The position numbers and the translations under genes were made by a program. From Colimorpha sp045640985 (GTDB taxonomy: Bacteria > Bacteroidota > Bacteroidia > Bacteroidales > P3): 64,000 bases of DNA. Each line of letters starts with the position of its first letter. The stretch's first letter is position 1. Where the stretch lies: assembly GCA_045640985.1 (NCBI GenBank), contig JAZUFZ010000030.1:1-64000 (forward strand), written 5' to 3'. The notes beneath the pieces are model-generated. The model was not told where the DNA came from, made no database searches, and saw only the letters and a program-made list of their open reading frames with translations. Positions 25,366-35,279 of the stretch are shown one piece after another.

Positions 25366-28300
25366 TCACTCATCGGAGCCGATCTGGACATTGGTGTCGC
25401 CGGTCACGTCACCAGCATTACCGCCGCCATAGACGTTACCGCCGATCTTGGTCTCTTCGCCCAGTATCTTGACGGTTGTGCTGCCGTTGATCTTTGCAGT
25501 GGCACCCAATCCGCCGCCGAACACATTTCCGGATACATGATTTGTGGCATCAACCGGTGCGGCAGTAGCATTGATTTCCACGTATGTGTCACCATTGACC
25601 GGCGCAGCATCACCACCGCCATACACATTCTCACAAGATCCGCCAGTCACATAGACCTTAGGACTGCCAAACACATGCCCCTTATATGTGGTTCCGCTTA
25701 TGATGGTTCCATCACCCTTTCCTGCACCAAAGACATTATGGTTCACTTTACCGTTGATGATATGGACTTCAGGATCGCTGTATTCTTTTGTGCCCGAAGT
25801 CTTGGGGGTTCCATCTGTATTATATCCATATACCGAATATACTGCCAGATTACCGCCGCCATACACGTTCTCGACCTCCCAACATTCACCGTCACGGTTG
25901 ATATTGACTACAATCTTTCCTTTGATGGCTCCGCTGTTGTTGTTGCCGCCGAATACGTTATTGATATAGCCGCTCTTGATAGTCACCTTGATGTCGCTGG
26001 TGATATCAGCCTTGTTGGCGCCGCCATAGACATTGCGGATATGTTTGCAGCCTTCCACCACAAGGCTGCCGCCGGCACTTGGGGTTTCGTTGCCGCCACC
26101 ATAGAGGTCGAGAAGATTGAGTTCACAATCGCCCTCTTCATCGTCTATCACCACATTAGGTGTGCCGTTGATAACGCCCTTCGCATTACTGCCGCCGAAA
26201 GCCTCTCCTATCGTACCACCCTTGATGGTTATCAAGGTATTCCCGGCCACATTGGCGCCCGGATTGTCTGTGCCGGCACCATTTCCGCCGCCAAAGGCTC
26301 TACGGATCATACCGCCATTGATGATGACATTGGTGCCATTGCCGGATCCCGTGATGTCGGCTGCGTTGCCTCCGCCATACACGGTACCGTCGGTAGTGCT
26401 CCAAACCAATGATTCGCCGGATCCGGTATAAGTACCGATGACGGTGGCACAGTCGTTGATCACCACCTTAGGCTTACCAGCCACATTGGCAGCATCGCCG
26501 CCGCCGAAGACATTGCCTCGGATGGTCACCTGTTGGTCGTCATCGTTGTTGCCGATAGTCACCAGAGGATTGCCTGTGATGATGGCTGAAGCGCCCAGAC
26601 CGCCGCCGAACACGCTTCCAGTGAATGTGCCGTTGTTGATGGTCACCACAGGATTCACGGAAGCGGCAGCAAGGTTACCGCCACCATAGATATTATTACT
26701 TATTGTACCGCCGTTCACAGTCACGGACACATCGTTCTTAGGGGCTCCGTTGGCATTGTTGCAGCCGAAGACGTTGCGCATACTGCCTCCATTGATAAGG
26801 ACTGCCACATCGCCGTTCACATCGGCTGCATAAGCGGGATTCGATCCGGATGCGACCTGACCGAAACCGCCGCCATAGATATCGCCGGAAACCGTACCTC
26901 CGGAGATCGTAACCGTAGTAGAGTTGTCACCATTCGTGTTGACCGTACCGAAACCGCTGCCGCCATACACGTCTTTTGTGATAGCGCCGCCAGAAACGCT
27001 GACAGCGACATTGCCAGCCACAGTCGTAGTGTTGCCCAGACCGCCGCCATAGATACTGTTGCCTACCGTACCGCCGGCCACACTCACCGAGGTATTGCCC
27101 GGATAGGTGGTTCCGTTGGCAAGGACGCTGGCAGCTTCGCCACCGCCATAGAGACTGCCCGCAGAACCCGTGGTGAGCGTCACAGTCGTATTACCTTTTA
27201 CATTGGCAGCAGAACCGCCGCCAAAAACGTTTCCGGTAACGCTGCCGCCATTGATCTTGACGGTAGGATTGCTGGTGACGACAGCCGTAGAACCGAGACC
27301 GCCGCCAAAGACATCCTTCTTCACAGTGCCTTTGAGAATATTGACTGCGGGATAGGCTCCAGCCGTAGTAGGAGCGTATGCGGCCTGGTTGCCTGCACCA
27401 TAGACATAGTTCAGATCGAGGCTGCAATCGTCAGCCTTCTCCACGTTCACGGTGATAGAGCCATAGATATTGCCGCTGGTGTTGTTACCGCCAAACACGC
27501 GATTGATGGTGCCGCCAGCGACATTCAAGGTAATATTGCTGGGGTTGGTGGATGTTCCAATATCTGCCTGATTTGCGCCGCCATAGAGGTCACCGATAAC
27601 AGCGCCACATTCTACAGTGATTTCTCCAGCATTGCCGGCAGCGAGGTTTCCACCGCCATAGACTTCGTCCACCAGTTCATTACAAGTTGAGATATCATGG
27701 TCGATGGTCACTGCAGAGGAACCCGTGATGTTGCCTTTTGCATTGCTGCCGGCGAAAGCCTGGTGGATATTGCCAGCGTGGATGGCGACATTGGTACCAT
27801 TTGCCACGTTGGCACCCGGATTGCTGGCGCCTTCACCATTACCACCACCGAACACGCGATAGATATCGCCGCCGTTCACAATCACAGAAGTGCTGCCGCC
27901 TTCGGAACCGTTCTTCACAACGTCGGCTGCATTACCGCCGCCATAGACAGTACCTGCGGTAGTGCTCCATGCGCCAGAGGTCTTTGCACCGATGAGCGTA
28001 TTGCATTTGTTCACGGTCACGGTAGTCGCACCTTTTACGTTGGCCGCGTCGCCGCCGCCGAAGACATTGCCTGCGATAGAAACACTATGTGTACTTACAT
28101 CATCACCAATCACAACTTGAGGATTACCTGTTACCATAGCGGTTTCATGGCTTGCGTCTGAAGGAGCACCTTTACCGCCGCCGAACACGCTTCCGGGAAG
28201 TGTGCCGTTGTTGATGGTCACCACAGGACTTACGGAAGCAGCAGCGAGGTTACCGCCACCATATACATTATTATTGATAGTACCGCCATTCACGGTCACA

Positions 28301-31300
28301 GTGGCGCCTCCAACAGGAGCGCCGTTGGCGTTGTTGCATCCAAAGACATTGTTGACGGTGCCGCCATTGATGGCTACCACGGTCTTACCAACCACACCAG
28401 CAGCATTAGTAGCATCACCCAAACCGCCGCCATAGAGGTCGCCATTGATGGTGCCCGAGGTCAGCGTTACCGTTGTGGTTTCGGTGCTGGCGTCATTTAC
28501 GTTTCCCAGTGCGGAACCGCCATAGACATCGCCATAGATAGTAGCACTTGAACCATTGATAGTGACTGCTACATTGCCGCCTGTTTGAGTTTGAGAACCA
28601 TAGCCACCGCCATGAACGTTGGCTTTATGAGTGGCATCGGTTCCTACAGTGCCACCTGTCACACCTACTGTGATATCTCCACTAACCTTTCCTTTGGTGT
28701 TACATCCACCATAGAGGCCTCCAGTCACGCTGCCCGCACTCATCGCGATAGTGGCAGTGCTGGAAACGCCAGCCTCGTTACCGCCACCATACACATTGGC
28801 AGCAGTAGCGCCAGTCAGTTTCACAGAAGTAGTACCCGTGATAGCAGCCAGGTTACCGCCACCGAAAGCACGGGTCACAGATCCAGCAGTAAGATTAACA
28901 GTGGTATTTCCAGTCACTTCAGCAGCATCGCCGCCACCGAAGACATCAACAACGGTCATATCTGTTGCCGTCTTGTTGATATTTACAATAGGATCACCCG
29001 TAATGACAGCCGATTCTCCCAAACCACCGCCATATACATTTTTCATCGTACCGCCATTGACAGTGACTGTAGGATCCGCTGTTGCGGCAGCGAGGTTGCC
29101 GCCGCCATATACATTATTAGTAATGGTACCTGTCGTTACAGTTACAGTCACATCACCTGTAGGACCACCATTGAGGTTATTACAGCCGAAAACATTATTT
29201 GATTTACCGCCATTCACTGTTACGGTAGTATTTCCGGTCACCATGGCAGCAACAGCTGTAATGCTATTTTCTGCATCAGCCAAACGGCCGAGACCACCAC
29301 CATACGTATTGCCCGTCACAGTACCACCAGTAAGACTTACTGTGGTGTTGCCTGTCACGTTGGCAAGAGCACCACCACCATAGACATCTTTGGTCACGGT
29401 TCCCGTTTTTACGGTTACAGAGGGGTTGCCCACAGTGTTGGCTTCGCTACCACCGCCAAAGACGTTGCCGCTTACCGTACCACCATCGACCAAAACTGTA
29501 GGATTGCTGGTAACTGTTGCCGTAGAGCCTAAACCACCACCGAATACATCATAGGTAACAGTACCATTCTTGATATTGACTGCGGGATAGGAACCAGGAG
29601 TGGTAGGAGTATAGGCTGCCTTGTTACCGGCGCCATAGACGTTGCCAACAGAGAAGGAACTGCAATCGGTAGCCTTGTCGATATTCACGGTGATGGATCC
29701 TGTAATATTACCGCTGGTGTTGTTACCGCCAAACACGCGTTTGATGGTACCGCCAGTAATATTCAGAGTGATATCACTCGTGACTTCTGCCTGGTTGGCT
29801 CCGCCATAGACATCGTCAACAATGGCACCACAAGCAACGGTTACCGTACCCGCGTTACCTTCTGCAAGGTTACCTCCACCATAGAGCTCGTCAATCTTCT
29901 CATCGCACGAACCAGTTTTATCTACAGTGATTTTTGCAGTACCGGAGATCTTACCTGCTGCATTACTGCCAGCGAATGCCTGATGGATGGTGCCAGCGTG
30001 TATAGTTGTGGTGGCATTGCCTTCTACGTTAGCAGCGCTTACCTCACCATTACCGCCACCGAACACGCGGTTGATTGTACCGCCATTGATGGTGACACTC
30101 GTACTATTGCTGGAGCCTGTCACATGGGCAGCATTACCACCGCCATAGACAGAGCCATTGGTATAGGTGGTAACTCCATCCGTGGTGGAAGTTTTGCCAA
30201 TCTTGGTATTGCAGTTCTGTACCAAAACCACAGGGCTTCCTGCTACATTGGCCGCATCACCGCCACCGAAGACGTTGCCGTCTATCGTTACAACATCCGT
30301 GCTTGTCGTGGAACCGATGGTTACCTGAGGATTTCCTGTAACAACAGCAGTAGAGCCAAGTCCACCTCCAAAGACGGAACCTGAGAGATGTCCTTTTTCA
30401 ATCTTGACAACAGGATAGTTTGCACCACTACCGTAAGCAGCCTTATTGCCACCGCCGTAAACATTGCCGACAAGCATGGCCTCATCACAAGAATTATCTT
30501 CCTTGACAGTTACAGTGATAGTTCCATTAATTGTTCCACTATTGTTGTTGCCGCCAAAGACATTGTCGATATGACCAGCCTTGATATCCAAACCAATATT
30601 GCCAGTGATGTTTGCCTGGTTGGCACCGCCATATACATTGCGGATATAGCCACTTTCGGTTACACCTTCAGATGCTGCAACATAGGGGCCTGTACATCCG
30701 ATATTCACCGTTCCAGCATTACTTGCAGCCTTGTTGCCACCGCCATATACGTTGTCGATAGCCATGGGGCAAGCAGTGCCACTTGTACTTTCTGCCTGAG
30801 AATTTACATTTACAGTGATTGTTCCTCCAATAGTACCATTGGTATTGGAACCGCCATAGACGTCGCCGATGGTACCACCGTAAATATTGACACTTGTGTT
30901 GCCATTTACGTTAGCGGCCGTCACCTGACCATTACCGCCACCGAAGACGTTGCCAATCTTGTTGCCGCCATAGATGGTGACATCGGTAACAGCCACGGCA
31001 GCAGCATTACCACCACCATACACATATTCTATACTATTGTCGCAATTGTGGACGGTCACCGTGGGATAGCCGTTTCCGTAGGTATAGCCAGCCTTGTTTC
31101 CGCCGCCATAGACGGAGAATAAAGCATAGCCGCCAGCTGCAGGAGCAGGATCTGTACCATAGATATCAACAGTAACTGCACGTTGTGGTGCGCCATTAAT
31201 GTTGTTGGCACCATAGACAGCGCCAGAACCGTTGGCACCATTCTCATCAGTCTTCTTTACACTACCGCCATACACCTTTACCTTCACGGGGCCATAAACA

Positions 31301-34300
31301 TTAGCAGCAGTACCAGTTGCACCCAACGCGCCACCATAAAGTGAGCCATTGATGGTGCCAGCATTCAAGGTAACATAGGTATGATAAGTATCCGCAGCAG
31401 TAGTACCATTGACTTCACCCAATGCGGAACCGCCATAAACATCGCCATAAACTACTGCAGTGCCAGAAGTGATATCATCGTCATCGCGCAAACCGAGGGT
31501 AACATCCACATTTTGAGAAACAGTAGTGCTTGCACCATAACCGCCACCGTGGATGTTGGCAGGATTGGTAGAAGTACCAACCTGACCGCCTGTAACGACC
31601 ATATTAACATTACCAGAGAGTGTACCAGATGCATTACTGCCTCCAAAGAGTCCGCCACCATGATTGCTACTATAAGTAACACCATCAATCTGACCACCTG
31701 TCATATATATGTTTACGTCTTTACCATCATTTTGTCTAGCTCCACCATAAACACCTCCAAAAGAAGTCGACTGACTATCGTATAAACTCTTTACATGTCC
31801 ACCTGTAATATATACATTTGCCGTGTTTGTTGATTTACCGAATGCGCCTCCACCATAAGCGCCATATTCAATTTCTGCATTATCAGCTATAACACCATTA
31901 CTACTCACAGAAACGGAGCCTGAACTGCTTCCTGTGCCATTCCCACAACCTGAAGCAAAAACATTACCACCTATTGAATTATTAATCTTTGTTGTGGAAG
32001 AGTTAGTTCGGTTTTGATATTGTGTTGCTATTTTTGCATTACCCCCAAAATACACATAAGTAGAGCCATATAAAACTCCGTTATTTGATGAAGTACCATT
32101 AGCAGCACCTGCTACCCAACCACCAATCTGACCTCCTGTAAAGATTAATATACGATTTCCATGACTATTATATTGCTGAGCTGAACCATAAATAGATCCT
32201 CTTACAATGCCTCCCCTCATTCTAAATGTAAAAGCAGTATAATTATTAGCAGTAGTTGAATTATCTTGTCCTCCACTGATATTTGCATACCATTCACCTC
32301 CCTCAATTTCAAAATACCGACTTCTTTCGGGACTTGTTCCACTATAATAGGATAGATAATAACTATCACTTCTGGAGGCACTTCCAATACTTATACCTGT
32401 CATAAAACTACCACTCTTAGAATAGACTCGACATGCTTCTTGTGCATAATTAGAACCTCCATCACAACGATCGACCTCAAATCGTCCAGAGAATGTTAAT
32501 TTTGTATTGTCGCTATTGGCACGGTCATAGTCGTTTCCTAAGACCAAAATTTGTTTTGTAATACTGGTCGGTTTACTGCTATAATGCGTTAATGAAGTAA
32601 ACGCACCACTCTCAATCTTTGCCACTTGATTGATGGTTCCGTTATTTCCTGCCAAGGTTACGGAACGAGTGGTTCCTGAACAAGTTACTCCTCGTCCTAT
32701 CCAAAGATTGCTCCCTCCCATGGCAATAGCTCCATTGGGATTCCATTTGGCATGCTCAATCTTTGCGATACCGCCAGAGGGAGGTGTAATACTACCTGTG
32801 AAAGTATAAGTTCTATAATCATCACTACCATCAGGTTCTACCATCATAATTGTACAAGGGTCTGTGGGTGAAATATTACTTGTTGTATTTTTAGTATAAA
32901 CTATAATATTAGTTTCATAAGTTCCCGAAGAATTAAGTCCTGTTATCTTATCTTTTACGATAGTTGCATCAACCCAGGTGGCTTCGAATACGATTTCGGC
33001 GGAAGTTCCATTAATGCCAGCATCGGGAAGCGTGAGTGTTAACTCCTCATCCAAAGCAAGAGTTGCATTGGAAGTAGTTGAGTGTCCACTAATAGATGCC
33101 CCCGTACCAGTAATACTCTTCAATTTCCATCCACCGAAACCTTTGCCTGTGGGACGTTTGCTGAATGGGTTGGAGATGACTTGGTATTTATAGGTACCAC
33201 CTACTTTTTCGATGGTTTTGTAGTACACAAATGTTGTTTCCGATTCCGAAATAGATACCGCACCACCGTTGGCTTGATAGGTAATCTTTACGTTGCGAGG
33301 GTCTGGACTATACATCTTACCTGCATAGTTGGTGTTATAATTGCCTCCATCAACTGTTGTGGGTACTCCAGCATAGTAGGTCCAGGTATGGTCTTCATAG
33401 TCGTTAAGATAGACTGTTCCTCCAGTAGTAGTACCAGAAGCAGTATATAATTTTGTAGCAGGGTCGGAAGGAAGGCAGTCGTCATTGGTAGCGATAACCT
33501 TGATGATTTTCTCGTTGTTGGCAAGGTTCTTGGCTATAGGTGTACCATTCCATGTTGTGGTTGGAGTGCAGCTGCCATCGGCTGATATACAATATTTATA
33601 TGTAACGGTGCCTTCTTCGGGACAAGTGAAAGAGATCTTTCCGTCCCCATCAACGAGAATGCTCGGCGTAGCAACCTTACAAGAACTGTAAGTTCTGGTA
33701 AGGATATCGGACGGCAACCAGTATGCCGCATCAGTACCTGTAACAATCGCAATGGCACGAACCTCATCTCCGGGTTCTACTGCAAATGGGGCAGTGTAGG
33801 CTGTAGAGGATGCTGTAGGATCAGAACCATTGATGGTATAGTATATCGTAGCCGCGGTGGTCGTGGTAGCAAGTGTTGCCGTTGCTCCATCAGCGGTGAC
33901 ATTAGAGAATGAGATTGTGGGTGTTGCACATTTGTCTTTGACAGTTACTGTAATAGTCGTAGAGACAGACTGCGTGGGATCAATCTTTTTGGCAGTAATC
34001 GTAATAGTTGCAGTGCCCGCCGAAACGCCAGTAACAACACCTGTAGCAGCATCGACTGTAGCGACAGAGGTGGCATTTGATGAGAAACTTAAATCGGAGA
34101 AGCATCCTGTTGGGGTAAGCATCGGTACGATGGTTGACGTCTCACCTATTGCAAGCGTGATATTGTTTGCAGAAACAGCCGTTGGATCATCAAGCTTCTT
34201 GAAAATAGCATACCTCGTTATGTTCTGCGTGGTGCCCGCACTGTTGTTGGTCACCGTATAGGTCATGCTTTGAGCCGTAGTTGCCGTACCTGTAGAGGAT

Positions 34301-34914
34301 TCGTTCCAACCCACCCACTCATAGCCACGATTGGGAGTGCTCACACTAAATGTTGCGGTAGTGGATGCAGAAGTACTATTGTAATGTTCACCATATTTCG
34401 ACTCTTCTGCCACAGAAGCAGTAACAGTACCGCCCGCGGTAGGTGTCGCTATTGCTGTAGCCGAGAATGAGAATGTTGGTCGCGGCTTAAAAATAGCATA
34501 TTTGGTACCTGAATTCGCTGGATTTTCAGATGTCTCATCTGTAGTAACCGTTTGTTGCCAAGGGCTATCTGTTGAACTGATAGTTTCGGTATTATCAGCA
34601 TCTGCCCAACCAATAAACTCGGAACCTGTACTTGCCTTCGCAAATAAATAAAATGTAATATCAACATTATCTGAGAATGCAGAAGATTCACTATATGTGA
34701 GTGAACTTTCTTCTGTAAATGTCTCAGGAGTAGTCGGATTATTTCCTACATATACCAAGCCTTCCCCAGTACTGGCCTGACTAACTTTCGCCGTATATTT
34801 GGCATAGTACGTTCCTGCCATCGCATACTGTCCAAATCCAAGGACTGCAATTAATACAAGTAAAACTTTTTTGAAATCAGGACGATATTTTTTCATATTA
34901 TTTATATTTTTCAA
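25366..34914 (-). CDS. 3182-residue secreted protein of nested GGG (YGGGN/FGGGN) repeats
   Basis: Signal peptide near the N-terminus (KKVLLVLIAVLGFGQYAMAG). Residues about 35-240 have two divergent InlB-like beta modules (EFIGWADAD, YEWVGWNES), then a bacterial Ig-like Big_2 domain (about 243-325; LAIGETSTIVPMLTP ... GVVTGVSAGTATITITA) and a chitobiase C-terminal-like module (about 330-410; AATIYYTINGSDPTASSTAY). From about 900 to the end are dozens of short glycine-rich repeats (xVYGGGNxAxVTGxTxVxxxGG), probably a long beta solenoid. Blocks beginning FGGGNG..ANV recur four times (near residues 1323, 1616, 2353 and 2873), each followed by the same succession SNxxG, YGGGN, YGGAN, FGGNN, YGAGN or YGGGN. 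There is no T9SS sorting domain: the chain ends inside a repeat (GDVTGDTNVQIGSDE). A surface adhesin or matrix role is likely but unproven. Confidence 0.85.
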   Translation of the reverse strand: MKNINNMKKYRPDFKKVLLVLIAVLGFGQYAMAGTYYAKYTAKVSQASTGEGLVYVGNNPTTPETFTEESSLTYSESSAFSDNVDITFYLFAKASTGSEFIGWADADNTETISSTDSPWQQTVTTDETSENPANSGTKYAIFKPRPTFSFSATAIATPTAGGTVTASVAEESKYGEHYNSTSASTTATFSVSTPNRGYEWVGWNESSTGTATTAQSMTYTVTNNSAGTTQNITRYAIFKKLDDPTAVSANNITLAIGETSTIVPMLTPTGCFSDLSFSSNATSVATVDAATGVVTGVSAGTATITITAKKIDPTQSVSTTITVTVKDKCATPTISFSNVTADGATATLATTTTAATIYYTINGSDPTASSTAYTAPFAVEPGDEVRAIAIVTGTDAAYWLPSDILTRTYSSCKVATPSILVDGDGKISFTCPEEGTVTYKYCISADGSCTPTTTWNGTPIAKNLANNEKIIKVIATNDDCLPSDPATKLYTASGTTTGGTVYLNDYEDHTWTYYAGVPTTVDGGNYNTNYAGKMYSPDPRNVKITYQANGGAVSISESETTFVYYKTIEKVGGTYKYQVISNPFSKRPTGKGFGGWKLKSITGTGASISGHSTTSNATLALDEELTLTLPDAGINGTSAEIVFEATWVDATIVKDKITGLNSSGTYETNIIVYTKNTTSNISPTDPCTIMMVEPDGSDDYRTYTFTGSITPPSGGIAKIEHAKWNPNGAIAMGGSNLWIGRGVTCSGTTRSVTLAGNNGTINQVAKIESGAFTSLTHYSSKPTSITKQILVLGNDYDRANSDNTKLTFSGRFEVDRCDGGSNYAQEACRVYSKSGSFMTGISIGSASRSDSYYLSYYSGTSPERSRYFEIEGGEWYANISGGQDNSTTANNYTAFTFRMRGGIVRGSIYGSAQQYNSHGNRILIFTGGQIGGWVAGAANGTSSNNGVLYGSTYVYFGGNAKIATQYQNRTNSSTTKINNSIGGNVFASGCGNGTGSSSGSVSVSSNGVIADNAEIEYGAYGGGAFGKSTNTANVYITGGHVKSLYDSQSTSFGGVYGGARQNDGKDVNIYMTGGQIDGVTYSSNHGGGLFGGSNASGTLSGNVNMVVTGGQVGTSTNPANIHGGGYGASTTVSQNVDVTLGLRDDDDITSGTAVVYGDVYGGSALGEVNGTTAADTYHTYVTLNAGTINGSLYGGALGATGTAANVYGPVKVKVYGGSVKKTDENGANGSGAVYGANNINGAPQRAVTVDIYGTDPAPAAGGYALFSVYGGGNKAGYTYGNGYPTVTVHNCDNSIEYVYGGGNAAAVAVTDVTIYGGNKIGNVFGGGNGQVTAANVNGNTSVNIYGGTIGDVYGGSNTNGTIGGTITVNVNSQAESTSGTACPMAIDNVYGGGNKAASNAGTVNIGCTGPYVAASEGVTESGYIRNVYGGANQANITGNIGLDIKAGHIDNVFGGNNNSGTINGTITVTVKEDNSCDEAMLVGNVYGGGNKAAYGSGANYPVVKIEKGHLSGSVFGGGLGSTAVVTGNPQVTIGSTTSTDVVTIDGNVFGGGDAANVAGSPVVLVQNCNTKIGKTSTTDGVTTYTNGSVYGGGNAAHVTGSSNSTSVTINGGTINRVFGGGNGEVSAANVEGNATTTIHAGTIHQAFAGSNAAGKISGTAKITVDKTGSCDEKIDELYGGGNLAEGNAGTVTVACGAIVDDVYGGANQAEVTSDITLNITGGTIKRVFGGNNTSGNITGSITVNIDKATDCSSFSVGNVYGAGNKAAYTPTTPGSYPAVNIKNGTVTYDVFGGGLGSTATVTSNPTVLVDGGTVSGNVFGGGSEANTVGNPSVTVKTGTVTKDVYGGGALANVTGNTTVSLTGGTVTGNTYGGGLGRLADAENSITAVAAMVTGNTTVTVNGGKSNNVFGCNNLNGGPTGDVTVTVTTGTITNNVYGGGNLAAATADPTVTVNGGTMKNVYGGGLGESAVITGDPIVNINKTATDMTVVDVFGGGDAAEVTGNTTVNLTAGSVTRAFGGGNLAAITGTTSVKLTGATAANVYGGGNEAGVSSTATIAMSAGSVTGGLYGGCNTKGKVSGDITVGVTGGTVGTDATHKANVHGGGYGSQTQTGGNVAVTINGSSATIYGDVYGGSALGNVNDASTETTTVTLTSGTINGDLYGGGLGDATNAAGVVGKTVVAINGGTVNNVFGCNNANGAPVGGATVTVNGGTINNNVYGGGNLAAASVSPVVTINNGTLPGSVFGGGKGAPSDASHETAMVTGNPQVVIGDDVSTHSVSIAGNVFGGGDAANVKGATTVTVNKCNTLIGAKTSGAWSTTAGTVYGGGNAADVVKNGSEGGSTSVIVNGGDIYRVFGGGNGEGASNPGANVANGTNVAIHAGNIHQAFAGSNAKGNITGSSAVTIDHDISTCNELVDEVYGGGNLAAGNAGEITVECGAVIGDLYGGANQADIGTSTNPSNITLNVAGGTINRVFGGNNTSGNIYGSITVNVEKADDCSLDLNYVYGAGNQAAYAPTTAGAYPAVNILKGTVKKDVFGGGLGSTAVVTSNPTVKINGGSVTGNVFGGGSAANVKGNTTVTLTTGSAGSLYGGGEAASVLANGTTYPGNTSVSVAGGTVGNSIYGGGLGNTTTVAGNVAVSVSGGAITKDVYGGSGFGTVNTNGDNSTTVTISGGTVSGDIYGGGFGQVASGSNPAYAADVNGDVAVLINGGSMRNVFGCNNANGAPKNDVSVTVNGGTISNNIYGGGNLAAASVNPVVTINNGTFTGSVFGGGLGASAIITGNPLVTIGNNDDDQQVTIRGNVFGGGDAANVAGKPKVVINDCATVIGTYTGSGESLVWSTTDGTVYGGGNAADITGSGNGTNVIINGGMIRRAFGGGNGAGTDNPGANVAGNTLITIKGGTIGEAFGGSNAKGVINGTPNVVIDDEEGDCELNLLDLYGGGNETPSAGGSLVVEGCKHIRNVYGGANKADITSDIKVTIKSGYINNVFGGNNNSGAIKGKIVVNINRDGECWEVENVYGGGNLAVYSVYGYNTDGTPKTSGTKEYSDPEVHIINGKVNHNVFGAGKGDGTIISGTTYKGHVFGSPKVYVTGGSCENVYGGGDAAPVNGDTYVEINATAAPVDATNHVSGNVFGGGLGATAKINGSTTVKILGEETKIGGNVYGGGNAGDVTGDTNVQIGSDE

Positions 34915-34950
34915 AAGTTGATGTCTTTATGTTTAATAGTGTTATTTCCT

Positions 34951-35217
34951 TTATATGTTGTCATCTTGCCGCTGGGACTTGATGGGGGAAACTATTTTGT
35001 CATAGCTATTTTCATTTGTCGAGAGAAATGCTTGTTTTTCTTTTTCTATCACAGCTCGGAATTGTTCTTCTTCAAAGATGCGTTGGCCCAGATGCCAGAA
35101 CATCTGCACACGACAAAAATCAACACTGCGCACGGCGTTGCTGCGGACATTGTCAATAATCTGACGGACATCAGTCATCAACGTTGGGGGCAATATGTTT
35201 ATTCTGTCATCTGACAT
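34951..35217 (-). pseudogene. truncated DUF1016/YhcG-type nuclease gene (N-terminal remnant)
   Basis: 88-codon frame starting MSDDRINILPPTLMTDVRQI. The segment VDFCRVQMFWHLGQRIFEEEQ resembles the N-terminal domain of DUF1016 (YhcG) proteins, in which a conserved YWxIGxxIxEEEQ-like helix is followed by more than 200 residues including a PD-(D/E)XK nuclease. Here the frame turns into unrelated sequence after EEEQ and stops; the nuclease half is missing. It lies 36 nt upstream of the giant repeat gene, same strand. It is probably the residue of a gene broken by recombination; a short functional protein cannot be excluded. Confidence 0.65.
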
Positions 35218-35279
35218 AGCATCCTGTTTATCTTTTATTTATCATTCCTATTTGAGTCTATTACTGTTTTGCTGCAAGG

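Noticed and set aside
28585..31122. Several plus-strand frames opposite the giant repeat gene
   Set aside because: Repetitive antisense translations of the GGG repeats; they have no independent starts or domains.
25366..31500. Possible CRISPR array because of recurring short repeats
   Set aside because: Repeats are coding, vary in length and keep one reading frame through 3182 codons; no regular repeat-spacer layout.
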